From contig NZ_KI669455.1 of assembly GCF_000507845.1 (NCBI RefSeq), positions 129,441-193,440 on the forward strand: a stretch of DNA of 64,000 nt. Reading direction: 5' to 3'. Source of the DNA: Helicobacter macacae MIT 99-5501 (GTDB lineage: Bacteria; Campylobacterota; Campylobacteria; Campylobacterales; Helicobacteraceae). The translations under genes and the position numbers were made by a program. A model generated the notes under the pieces. The model did not search any database and was not told where the DNA came from. It saw only the letters and a program-made list of their open reading frames with translations. Of the stretch, positions 56,373-63,965 are shown one piece after another; within the stretch, counting starts at the first letter, position 1; every line of letters starts with the position of its first letter.

Positions 56373-57264
56373 ATGAACAATAACAAGATTGTAATCTTTG
56401 GTGCGGGCAACTGCGGACGCCTAATCGCACAAAATCTCCTTAAAGAGGGCGAGCAAATCCTTTGCTTTATCGACAATGACCCGCTAAAAACAAATGGCAC
56501 TATCACGCTTAATGGGGGGGGGGAGTAATACATTGAGTGCCTATCCTATCAAGCAAAGCGAGGCGTTGAGTAAGCTAGATTTTGACTCCGTGATTGTTGG
56601 CACTTTCACAGGGTTTTATGAAATCCGCGCTCAACTAGAACAAATGGGAATCGCGCGTGAGAAAATCGACACAAGCCATATCGAGCTAAGTGTCCGCGCT
56701 AGAGAAGCGTTTTTGCAAGATTTTGCTAGCGAAGCAAAGTCTCAGAATCTAGAGGGCAATGTAGCCGAGCTAGGCGTCTATCGTGGGGATTTCGCACGCA
56801 AAATCAATGAGTGCTTTAGCGATAGGGTGCTCTACTTGTTTGACACTTTTGAGGGCTTTTGGGACAAAGACTTAGCCCAAAGCAAAGACGGCGCAATGGG
56901 TGCAAGTCTAGGCAAAAAGCACTTCTCAAACACAAGCGTAGAGCTCGTGCTAGGCAAAATGCCACACAAAGAGCAGTGTATCATAAAAAAGGGTTGGTTT
57001 CCCCAAAGTAGCGTTGGGTGCGAGAATGAGCGATTTTGCTTTGTCAATTTGGACGCGGATTTGTATGAGCCGATTTTGGCGGGGCTAGAGTTTTTCTATC
57101 CCAAAATGGTAAGCGGAGGCGTGATTTTAATCCACGAGTATTTTTCCTCTGGCTATGTCGGCGTGCGCGAAGCTGTGGGCGAATTTATGCGTAAGTCGCG
57201 ACTAAATCCAGTGCTAAAACTTCCAATCGGGGATAATCTAAGCATAGCCATTATCAAGCCCTAG
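56373..57264 (+). CDS. TylF/MycF-like O-methyltransferase, phase-variable (OFF, G10)
   Basis: The ATG at 56373 (after AAGGA) encodes a nucleotide-binding start (NKIVIFGAGNCGRLIAQNLL, FIDNDP), then hits ten guanines and a stop at 56526. Deleting one G joins it to the frame ending at 57264, giving about 296 residues. The second part is a TylF-type methyltransferase: GNVAELGVYRGDFARKI (AdoMet site), LFDTFEGFWDKD and FVNLDADLYEP (metal Asp). Homologues methylate sugar hydroxyls. In this operon it might methylate the sugar or the hydroxyethylphosphonate. An ATG at 56494 gives a truncated form that still contains the methyltransferase domain. The assembly state is OFF for the full-length form. Confidence 0.8.
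56514..56523 (+). repeat. G10 homopolymer, phase-variation switch (OFF)
   Basis: Ten guanines at codon 48 of the TylF-like gene. Nine would restore the frame. Confidence 0.85.
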
Positions 57265-57285
57265 AATGTAAGATAGAATGCAGGC

Positions 57286-57311
57286 GTTTCTAGAATCTAG
57301 ATTCTAGAAAC
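57286..57311. other. Perfect 26-bp palindrome before the decarboxylase gene
   Basis: GTTTCTAGAATCT and its exact inverse, 22 bp after the TylF-like gene. It has the same central GAATCTAGATTC as the palindrome at 56294. It could form an intercistronic RNA hairpin. Confidence 0.7.
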
Positions 57312-57348
57312 ACACGCGGGGCGAATTTAAAAACAAAAGGATAAAGAA

Positions 57349-59019
57349 ATGCAAACAGAGGCTTTTGGAGCGGAGCTAAAGCGGATGGGATTTTGTGATT
57401 TTGTGGGCGTGCCTTGTAGCTACCTCGCACCACTTATAAATTGGGCGATAAATGAGAATGTGTTTGTGATGGCGAATAATGAGGGGGAGGCGGTGGCAAT
57501 CGCAAGCGGAGTGAGCCTTGCTTGTGCGTTGCCTTTGAGCGATAAATCGGGGAGTGCTTGCGCTCGCTTCGTCAATGAACCTCAAAGTTCTATTTCCTCG
57601 CTCGCTTCGCACAACCCCGATTTCTCATCTCAAATGCTTCCGCACAAAAACGCAAAAGAATGTAACGATTTTGGAAATAGTGTGGCTTCAAAAAATTCCC
57701 CCTCCTTTGCGGAGGGGGTTAGGGGGTGGGTAAAAGATTCCCGCGAAAATGCCAAAAATACAAGCGCGTTGGGCGAAGTATTGTCGAGTGATTTTAAGGG
57801 TTGTGCGAACACGCAAGCGAAAATAGGACAAAAAAGTCCATTGAGCGAAGCGGGTGAAGCATCTCCCTTAAAATCGCCGACAAGACACAGCCCAAGAAAA
57901 TATGGCGTGGTTTTAATGCAAAACAGCGGGCTAAGCAATGCCCTCTCACCCCTCACAAGTCTAAACCACACCTTTGAAATCCCCATACTTGGCTTTGTCT
58001 CCCTGCGTGGCGAGCCAAATCAAGCTGGGCAAAACACCGATGAGCCACAGCACGAATTGCTAGGGAAAATCACCGATAAGCTACTACAAACTTGCGAAAT
58101 AGAGTGCGCGTTTTTGGATTCACACTTTGAGGTGGCGTGCGAGCAGTTGGCACAAGCTAAGAAGGTGCTAGAGTCAAACAAAAGTTTCTTTTTTATCGTG
58201 CGTAATAGTTGCTTTGAAAAAGTCGCCCTCACAAATAACCCTTTAGACAATTCGTCTTCGGGTAATCATTGCACAGATTTGCTAGATTTTGGCAAAATTT
58301 GTCATACTGAGCTTAGCGAAGTATCTCAAAAGGCACAAAGAGATTCTTCGCCTACGGCTCAGAATGACAAAGACAACGCCCCAAAAGACTCCGCGCAACC
58401 CACGCGATTAGAAGCATTACAAATTATCCAAAATCTCGGCAACGATTGCGCCCTACTCGCCACCACAGGCAAATGCGGGCGCGAGCTCTACGAGCTAGGA
58501 GACAAGCCAAATCAGCTCTATATGGTGGGCTCTATGGGCTGTGTGAGTGCGCTAGGGCTAGGCATCGCACTCAAATCGCGCAAAAAAGTCATCGCTATTG
58601 ATGGCGATAGTGCGTTGCTTATGCGACTTGGCACGCTAAGTGGCAATGCCTACTACGCAAAGCTCGCAAACAAGGGCAATCTCTGCCATATCCTGCTAGA
58701 TAATCAAAGCCACGATAGCACGGGCGGGCAGTTCAACCTCTCGCCTTTTGTGGATTTTGTCGCTATCGCAAAATCTTGTGGCTACGCGGTGGCAAGGGAA
58801 GCGCAAACTTTAGATGAGTTTGACAAACTCTTGGGCGAGTTTGTAAGCGCGAAAAGTGGTGGCGCGTGGTTTATCTACCTTTCAATCGCAAAGGGGAGCA
58901 AAAAAAACTTAGGACGCCCCAAAATCACGCCAAAGCAAGTGGCATTGCGATTTGGCGCGTGGCTAAATGAAAATCTAGAATGTGCAGACACACAAACTAT
59001 AAAGGCAAGCAAGCAATGA
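57349..59019 (+). CDS. ppd: Phosphonopyruvate decarboxylase with repeat insertions
   Basis: A thiamine-diphosphate enzyme turning phosphonopyruvate into phosphonoacetaldehyde, which pulls the unfavourable mutase reaction forward. The N-terminal part shows GVPCSYLAPLINWA and NNEGEAVAIASGVSLA (catalytic Glu, about residue 43). The cofactor site is GDSALLMRLGTLSG ... LLDNQ in the C-terminal third. The protein is 556 residues where the family usually has about 370-380. The excess comes from four dispersed repeats (C inverted, B, D between residues 60 and 185; A at about 317-342), all kept in frame. Whether the insertions are tolerated is unknown, but no frame or motif is broken. AAAAGGAT precedes the ATG. 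Confidence 0.9.
   Translation: MQTEAFGAELKRMGFCDFVGVPCSYLAPLINWAINENVFVMANNEGEAVAIASGVSLACALPLSDKSGSACARFVNEPQSSISSLASHNPDFSSQMLPHKNAKECNDFGNSVASKNSPSFAEGVRGWVKDSRENAKNTSALGEVLSSDFKGCANTQAKIGQKSPLSEAGEASPLKSPTRHSPRKYGVVLMQNSGLSNALSPLTSLNHTFEIPILGFVSLRGEPNQAGQNTDEPQHELLGKITDKLLQTCEIECAFLDSHFEVACEQLAQAKKVLESNKSFFFIVRNSCFEKVALTNNPLDNSSSGNHCTDLLDFGKICHTELSEVSQKAQRDSSPTAQNDKDNAPKDSAQPTRLEALQIIQNLGNDCALLATTGKCGRELYELGDKPNQLYMVGSMGCVSALGLGIALKSRKKVIAIDGDSALLMRLGTLSGNAYYAKLANKGNLCHILLDNQSHDSTGGQFNLSPFVDFVAIAKSCGYAVAREAQTLDEFDKLLGEFVSAKSGGAWFIYLSIAKGSKKNLGRPKITPKQVALRFGAWLNENLECADTQTIKASKQ
57539..57643 (-). repeat. Family C 105-bp repeat, inverted copy inside the decarboxylase
   Basis: The reverse complement matches 10697-10801 and 54288-54392. 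Inverted, it is still an open 35-codon stretch (SDKSGSACARFVNEP, SSLASHNPDFSS). Confidence 0.78.
57696..57732 (+). repeat. Family B repeat inside the decarboxylase
   Basis: CCCCCTCC, TTGCGGAGGGGG, TTAGGGGGTGGGTA. It is read as PSFAEGVRGWVK, the same frame as the copies in the DNA methyltransferase. Confidence 0.8.
57771..57893 (+). repeat. Family D 123-bp element inside the decarboxylase
   Basis: The ends are imperfect inverted repeats of about 30 bp (GGGC...TTGTCG...GATTTTAAGGG and its inverse). It differs from the copy at 59504 at nine positions, by eye. It is read as GEVLSSDFKGCAN, AKIG, EASPLKSPTRHSP. Confidence 0.85.
58299..58371 (+). repeat. Family A palindromic repeat inside the decarboxylase
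   Basis: TTGTCATACTGAGC at the left and GCTCAGAATGACAA at the right form its inverted ends. It is read as CHTELSEVSQK, SPTAQNDKD. Confidence 0.8.
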
Positions 59020-60350
59020 AATTTACCTATCACAATCCCGTGAAAATCCACTTTGGCGTGGATTGGCTTAGTGCGATTGGCGACTTGGCGCAGAGGTGCA
59101 AAAATGAGCGATTTTTGCTCGTTACAAGCAAGGGCTTTAGCAAAAGGGGGCTAAGTGAGCAGATTGCAAACGCTTTTGGTAAGCAACTTGTAGGCGTTGT
59201 CGATGAGATTTTGCCAAATCCGCAGCTAAAGCATTTGGGTGATATAGCTTCTAGGCTTAAAGATTTTGATTGCATTGTCGCGCTTGGGGGCGGGAGCGTG
59301 ATAGATAGCGCGAAGTTTTTCAGTGCATACAATTCGTCTTTGGGTGCATCTTTCGCACTTGGAAAAAATTTTGAGCGTTCGCAGACCATTAGTCTAGTCT
59401 CACGCCCAAAATTTTTTCCAAATACAAAACTTCCACCACAAATACTAGAATTGGATTCAAATGCCACAAAATCGCACGAATCCGCCGAATCTACAAACTC
59501 GCTGGGCGAAGTATTGTCGAGTGATTTTAAGGGTTGTGCGAACGCGCGAGCGAAAATAGGACTTGAGCGTCCATTGAGCGAAGTGCGTGAAGCATCTCCC
59601 TTAAAATCGCCGACAAGACACAGCCCAAAAGACAATGTCCAAGCAAAGCCTATCTATGCTTTCCCCACCACTTCTGGCACTAGCAGTGAGCTTACCCACT
59701 GGGCGACTATCTGGGATAATGACGCCTTTATCAAGCACTCTTTGAGTGATGAGATTCTCTATCCAAAAGAAGCGTTTTATGACCCGAGATTGACTTTGAG
59801 TTTGTCGCACGAGACTACGATACACACGGCACTTGACGCGCTAAGCCACAGCTTTGAGTCCATTTGGAACAACAACGCAAACCCTATCTCCACGCACCAC
59901 GCCTTACGCTCCATAGAGATTATCCTGCGCGACTTGCCCGCTTTGGCAGAAAATCTCCAATCGCTAGAGTTGCGAACAAGCATAATGCAGGCGAGTATGT
60001 GTGCTGGGCTTGCATTTAGCAACACCCAAACCGCACTAGCTCACGCGCTAAGCTATCCGCTGACAATGAGATTTGGCACGCCACACGGGCTTGCGTGTAG
60101 CTTTAGTCTGCCCTTGCTTTTGGAGTGCTTGCCAAAGCAAAGCCACGCTTACACGCTTCTATCGCCATTTAGGGCACGACTTTTGGAAGTCTTTGAAGCC
60201 CTAGAGATTTCGCCAAATCCAAAAGACTATGGGCTAGACTCTGCATTTATCAATGAAATCTTTGCCACTCTAAACGCCCGAGCAAAAAACGGAATTTTTG
60301 ACATCAAGCGCGTGAAAGAGGTGTTTTTGAGAGAAGCACTTTTGGGCTAA
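59016..60350 (+). CDS. Iron-type alcohol dehydrogenase, phosphonoacetaldehyde reductase
   Basis: A 444-residue group III alcohol dehydrogenase. NAD(P)-binding GGGSVIDSAK (about 90-100) and TTSGTSSELTHWA are typical, and metal ligands are seen in DALSHSFESIW and GTPHGLACSF. In this operon it most likely reduces phosphonoacetaldehyde to 2-hydroxyethylphosphonate. No aminotransferase is present, so 2-aminoethylphosphonate is less likely. Residues about 163-204 are a family D element kept in frame, next to a loop before the TTSGT motif. Start ATG at 59016 overlaps the decarboxylase stop (ATGA); the longer upstream frame is not needed. Confidence 0.9.
   Translation: MKFTYHNPVKIHFGVDWLSAIGDLAQRCKNERFLLVTSKGFSKRGLSEQIANAFGKQLVGVVDEILPNPQLKHLGDIASRLKDFDCIVALGGGSVIDSAKFFSAYNSSLGASFALGKNFERSQTISLVSRPKFFPNTKLPPQILELDSNATKSHESAESTNSLGEVLSSDFKGCANARAKIGLERPLSEVREASPLKSPTRHSPKDNVQAKPIYAFPTTSGTSSELTHWATIWDNDAFIKHSLSDEILYPKEAFYDPRLTLSLSHETTIHTALDALSHSFESIWNNNANPISTHHALRSIEIILRDLPALAENLQSLELRTSIMQASMCAGLAFSNTQTALAHALSYPLTMRFGTPHGLACSFSLPLLLECLPKQSHAYTLLSPFRARLLEVFEALEISPNPKDYGLDSAFINEIFATLNARAKNGIFDIKRVKEVFLREALLG
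59504..59626 (+). repeat. Family D 123-bp element inside the reductase
   Basis: The second copy of the element at 57771, same orientation and same reading frame: GEVLSSDFKGCAN, AKIG, EASPLKSPTRHSP. It is about 93% identical by eye. Confidence 0.85.
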
Positions 60351-60481
60351 TTTTTGGCTAAAATCTCTCACCCAAGATAAAAAACAAACCCCTGCACAAT
60401 GTAAAAAATCAAAAAAGACACAAACCAAAAAACCACCCGAAAAATCAACCAAAATCATCACGCCATAGACGCGCCAAACCC

Positions 60482-62200
60482 CTACCACCGATAGCCAAGT
60501 GAAGCGGTGTAGATATATAGTCCGCCTAGCCCGCCGCTGTGATACATAGAGGACATAGATGACTTATAAGTCCAGCTTCCTGCTAGCCCGAAGTCAAACC
60601 CTCGAAAATTGCGCTTCGCACCGATTCCTACCATATAGCCATCGCTATCGGGGATACCGATTTTGTCCTGCGGGCTTGGGGCGGCATCATAAGCGATAGA
60701 GCCCATAAGGCGATTTTTTTTGCCTAGATATGTCGCTCCTAGCCGAAAGGTATTGGTATCCCTCCAGCCCGCACCCATATTGCTTACCACACCAAAGTCA
60801 GCGATACCCACCATATCTTTTAGGCTAGCACCTCCTTGAGTCTCCCACACATCTCGGTAGCTTACAAGCCCGCTTAGCCCCTCATATTTGGCGTTTTCAA
60901 AGTCTGGCGTTACATTAAACTTCCACCCCCTGCTCCAAAATGTCCGCTCATACACTCCCTCTAGTCGCACTCTTTTGTCGAAAAACTCTTGGGCATAAGC
61001 CACAGTTAGGATTTCTGGCATTTGCACGGCGATTTTTAGCGGAGCGGTGGTAAGCACATTGCCCATAGCACCACCTACATAAGTAAGGGCTTTTACCTCC
61101 CCGCTCATATCAAACTTCACAGGGGAGTTAAACACGATACTTAGCATACCGCTATCTATCACTCTTAGCGAAGCTGCCAAGCGATACCCCACGGATAAAT
61201 CACTTCCCTCTGACTTTTGATAGACTTTGGAAGTGCCATAAAGATTGGTGGTTTCGCTTGTTACGCTACCCATTAGCGCACCCCAATCCACGCATTCTAC
61301 CCCGCCTGTGGTGCAGCCATCTATTTTGACATTAAGCCCAAAAATCTTTAAAAATCCCGATACAAAATCGTTTTTTAATACATCTCCTACAATTCCATTT
61401 CGTATGGATTCTGGGATAAGTATATTTAGGGCTTCTGGGTGTTTAGCTAGGTTTATGATTTGCTCAGTGGTAAGTGAGATTCCCTTACCCTCTTTATCTA
61501 GCGGGACATACACGACATTGTTAAATTTCCCCATAGCATACATTCCACGCAAACCAAACCCCACAGAGAGTCTATCTGCGATTGTCCAAGATATACTTGG
61601 ACTTGCTTCTATCATCATTATAAACACATCTTGGAGGAACTCCCCTCCTTTGCCTGCCCACTCCATAGCTAGCCCCGAGCTAGCCACAAAGCTAAAGCCT
61701 AGCGTTACTCCGTGATTGGTGCGGGATTTGTAAAAAAATTTGGGCAAGATAAAGTTCGTATCCCCCGTGCTACCTGTGATGATTTGAGAGTCTGGGTCGG
61801 AGTGGTTTAGTATGATAGATTCTTGCAAGCTTCCTAGTCCTAGACCGGGGAAAATCTTTTTCATAGTTGTGATAATGTCGTCCATACTTTTTTCAAACCT
61901 TAGCGTAGTCTTTGAGTAAAGCCCTTGATTTGTCGTAGGGACATCAAAGCTAAAGCCGGGGATTTTTATCAGCGAAGTGGCTAGCTCAAATTCACTTTTG
62001 TTTTCTCCCCAATCATTGCTAAACCCCATATTTGCGGGATTGTAATAGCTAGCATCCGCTCCTCTAGCCCCTGCTACATAAGCCGAGCTAAGTGCAGTGG
62101 CATTTAGGCTTTGCTCTTGGATTTTAAATCCATTTGCACTTAGGCTAGATACAAATGCAAAAAATGCTAAGATTTTTATGTATTTTTTATACAAATTCAT
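60482..62200 (-). CDS. fadL: FadL/TodX-family outer membrane porin
   Basis: A 572-residue outer-membrane beta-barrel for hydrophobic compounds such as fatty acids. The signal peptide (YKKYIKILAFFAFVSSLSA) is followed by the FadL N-terminal hatch sequence NGFKIQEQSLNATALSSAYVAGARGADASYYNPANMGF. The body has alternating aromatic strands and ends in a terminal strand with final Trp (ASLGYRW). It is longer than E. coli FadL; the extra residues lie in loops around 170-330. The ATG at 62200 follows AAGGA; a longer upstream frame reads through dispersed repeats and is not real. Monocistronic. Confidence 0.92.
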   Translation of the reverse strand: MNLYKKYIKILAFFAFVSSLSANGFKIQEQSLNATALSSAYVAGARGADASYYNPANMGFSNDWGENKSEFELATSLIKIPGFSFDVPTTNQGLYSKTTLRFEKSMDDIITTMKKIFPGLGLGSLQESIILNHSDPDSQIITGSTGDTNFILPKFFYKSRTNHGVTLGFSFVASSGLAMEWAGKGGEFLQDVFIMMIEASPSISWTIADRLSVGFGLRGMYAMGKFNNVVYVPLDKEGKGISLTTEQIINLAKHPEALNILIPESIRNGIVGDVLKNDFVSGFLKIFGLNVKIDGCTTGGVECVDWGALMGSVTSETTNLYGTSKVYQKSEGSDLSVGYRLAASLRVIDSGMLSIVFNSPVKFDMSGEVKALTYVGGAMGNVLTTAPLKIAVQMPEILTVAYAQEFFDKRVRLEGVYERTFWSRGWKFNVTPDFENAKYEGLSGLVSYRDVWETQGGASLKDMVGIADFGVVSNMGAGWRDTNTFRLGATYLGKKNRLMGSIAYDAAPSPQDKIGIPDSDGYMVGIGAKRNFRGFDFGLAGSWTYKSSMSSMYHSGGLGGLYIYTASLGYRW

Positions 62201-62255
62201 TTTCCTTAATTTTAGATTTTGCCACAAAAGTGCCGACACAAGAATCGTTATATGA

Positions 62256-62264
62256 TTTTTTTTT
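62256..62264 (-). repeat. A9 run next to the fadL promoter
   Basis: On the fadL strand nine adenines lie immediately upstream of a TATAAC box, in the spacer between -10 and -35. Length changes could alter promoter strength. Confidence 0.45.
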
Positions 62265-62315
62265 GCATCTATTCCCTCGATTTTGTTTTTTTTGTGTTTT
62301 TTGACTTTTTTGATT

Positions 62316-62439
62316 TTGTCATACTGAGGGCTTTCAAGCCCGAAGTATCTCAAACGAAAATCTACCCACCCCCTAGCCCCCTCCGCAGAGGGAGGGGGAA
62401 ATGAGATATTTTGCTTTTTGCAAAAGCTCAATATGACAA
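62316..62439 (-). repeat. Composite of family A ends around a family B core
   Basis: TTGTCATACTGAGGGC starts it and CTCAATATGACAA ends it, as inverted ends of family A. An inverted family B copy (62362-62400) sits between them, suggesting one element inserted into or carried by the other. Confidence 0.7.
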
Positions 62440-62599
62440 TAAAACTTCTATACGATAAAAATATACTTTTTGATTCCAAATACACCACTAATATACCCTT
62501 CCCTAAATCCCTCTGCTACGGGGAGGGACTTTTTCTTTATTAGCCACTTCCCCGCAAATGATAAAATTGTGGTAGAGGGGGAAGTTTCTCATTTAAAAG

Positions 62600-62637
62600 C
62601 CCCCTCCCTCTGCGGAGGGGGTTTGGGGGTGGGTTCT
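62600..62637 (+). repeat. Family B dispersed repeat, intergenic copy
   Basis: CCCCCTCCC, TGCGGAGGGGG, TTTGGGGGTGGGTT, followed by a family A-type closing arm (CTCGCAATGACAAA) near 62656-62669. Confidence 0.75.
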
Positions 62638-62733
62638 TTTAGATTTTCGCAAAATCTCGCAATGACAAACGAGCACGTAAATATAACAATAAACGCACTC
62701 AATGCAAATAAAGAACCAAAAAGCCATTTTACC

Positions 62734-62750
62734 AAAAAAAAAAAAAAAAA
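62734..62750 (+). repeat. A17 homopolymer after metA
   Basis: Seventeen adenines (a T-run on the metA strand) lie 23 bp beyond the metA stop. No strong GC stem precedes it. It may serve as an extreme U-tract for termination or simply be an unstable tract. Confidence 0.7.
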
Positions 62751-62773
62751 CGACTTCAAAAACGGGCTCAAAC

Positions 62774-63673
62774 TCACTTTGGCAAAACAAAAGGCGTATC
62801 TTGATACACGCAAAAATTGAGCCAATTACTAAAAATCACGCTAGAATCCGCACGCCAAGAGAACTTTGGCTTGCCTTGCTTACTAAAGTAGTTTTTGGGC
62901 TTTTTTATGGGGAGCTTTTTAGCCTTGTCGCGCTCATATTCTGCTAGCAGCGTATCTGCGTCATACTCTGGGTGTCCTAGCACAAATATATCTTTGCTAT
63001 CTTTTAGGGCGGTTATGCCACTTTTTTTGCCCTCTAGGAGAATCTTTAGCTCCGAGCATTTGCACTGGGCATAGATATGGGCTGGATTCATACTAGAGTG
63101 GCGAGAATGGGGCATTTTCACACTATCACCAAGCCCTGTAAATAGCACATCAGAGCACTTAATAGAGTGGCTAAAAATCCCAAATAACTTTTTGTCTAGG
63201 GCTTGCTTTTGGATACCATAGAAATGATATAGCCCAGCCATAGCTCCCCAGCAAAGATATAGCGTAGAAGTGCAGTGCTTGCGCAAATACTCCATAATCT
63301 CTACTAACTCTTTCCAATACTCTACCTCCTCAAACTCCAAATGCTCGATAGGCGCACCTGTAAGAATCGCGCCATCAAAACTCCTATGCTTGATAGAATC
63401 AAAATGCACATAGAACTTATCTAGGTGGCTTTTGGGCGTGTTTTTACCTACATAGCTTTGCGTGGTAAGGAGGGTGATATTGATTTGCAAGGGGGAGTTT
63501 GCAAGCAGGGACAAAAGCTGATTTTCTGTCTGAATCTTTGTGGGCATAAGGTTTATGATGAGAATCTCTAGGGTGCGAATGTCTTGGTGCTTGGCTCGCG
63601 CAGTATCCATTACAAAAGCGCGCTTTTGCAGTGCGCCAAATGCTGGAATGTCTTTGGGAATAATGATTGGCAT
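62774..63673 (-). CDS. metA: Homoserine O-acyltransferase MetA
   Basis: It acylates homoserine (succinyl- or acetyl-CoA) to start methionine synthesis. It has 299 residues. Family segments include RALEILIINLMPTK-like sequence (RTLEILIINLMPTKIQTENQ), LTGAPIEHLEFEEVEYW, LYLCWGAMAGLYHFYG with the catalytic Cys (about residue 142), and VLGHPEYDADTL with the catalytic His. The acyl donor cannot be settled from these motifs alone; acetyl-CoA is common in many MetA proteins. The ATG follows AAAGGAGGTAGC, a strong ribosome site. Confidence 0.95.
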   Translation of the reverse strand: MPIIIPKDIPAFGALQKRAFVMDTARAKHQDIRTLEILIINLMPTKIQTENQLLSLLANSPLQINITLLTTQSYVGKNTPKSHLDKFYVHFDSIKHRSFDGAILTGAPIEHLEFEEVEYWKELVEIMEYLRKHCTSTLYLCWGAMAGLYHFYGIQKQALDKKLFGIFSHSIKCSDVLFTGLGDSVKMPHSRHSSMNPAHIYAQCKCSELKILLEGKKSGITALKDSKDIFVLGHPEYDADTLLAEYERDKAKKLPIKKPKNYFSKQGKPKFSWRADSSVIFSNWLNFCVYQDTPFVLPK

Positions 63674-63695
63674 AGTGCTACCTCCTTTGTGATTG

Positions 63696-63962
63696 CTACT
63701 TAAAAAGTTGGGCGTGCGTGCCGATTCGCGCTAGGTAAATTGTATCATCAGCGATTTTATAAATCACTAACTTATCGCCACCGATATGAAACTCCCTATA
63801 TTTGGCATATTCCCCATTTAGTGCGTGGTCGTTTGCGCTTGGTGGTAGTGGCTTATCATTAACTAGTAAAGAAAAATACTCTATCATTTTGTTAAACTCA
63901 CTATCGCTTAACCGCGCCTTTGATAAGTCGTTTATAAACTTTTTCTCGCGTTTTAGTTTCAT
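63696..63962 (-). CDS. yafQ: YafQ-type RelE-superfamily mRNA interferase toxin
   Basis: An 88-residue toxin of the RelE/YafQ group, which cuts mRNA on the ribosome. DHALNGEYAKYREFHIGGDKLVIYKI (about 45-70) and the end YLARIGTHAQLF, with its active-site His, are diagnostic. Its antitoxin gene ends three bases upstream on the same strand, the usual antitoxin-first order. metA lies just beyond it. Confidence 0.88.
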   Translation of the reverse strand: MKLKREKKFINDLSKARLSDSEFNKMIEYFSLLVNDKPLPPSANDHALNGEYAKYREFHIGGDKLVIYKIADDTIYLARIGTHAQLFK

Positions 63963-63965
63963 CGC

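Larger units (their letters stand above)
62201..62773. other. Repeat-dense intergenic region before fadL
   Basis: About 570 bases holding family A and B repeats, a T9 run near the likely fadL promoter (CATATAAC on the minus strand just beside it) and an A17 run. Short open frames here only translate repeats, and I call no gene. Confidence 0.7.

Noticed and set aside
62470..62820. Frame of 116 codons with a poly-lysine run
   Set aside because: It reads through family B repeats and the A17 run and overlaps the end of metA.
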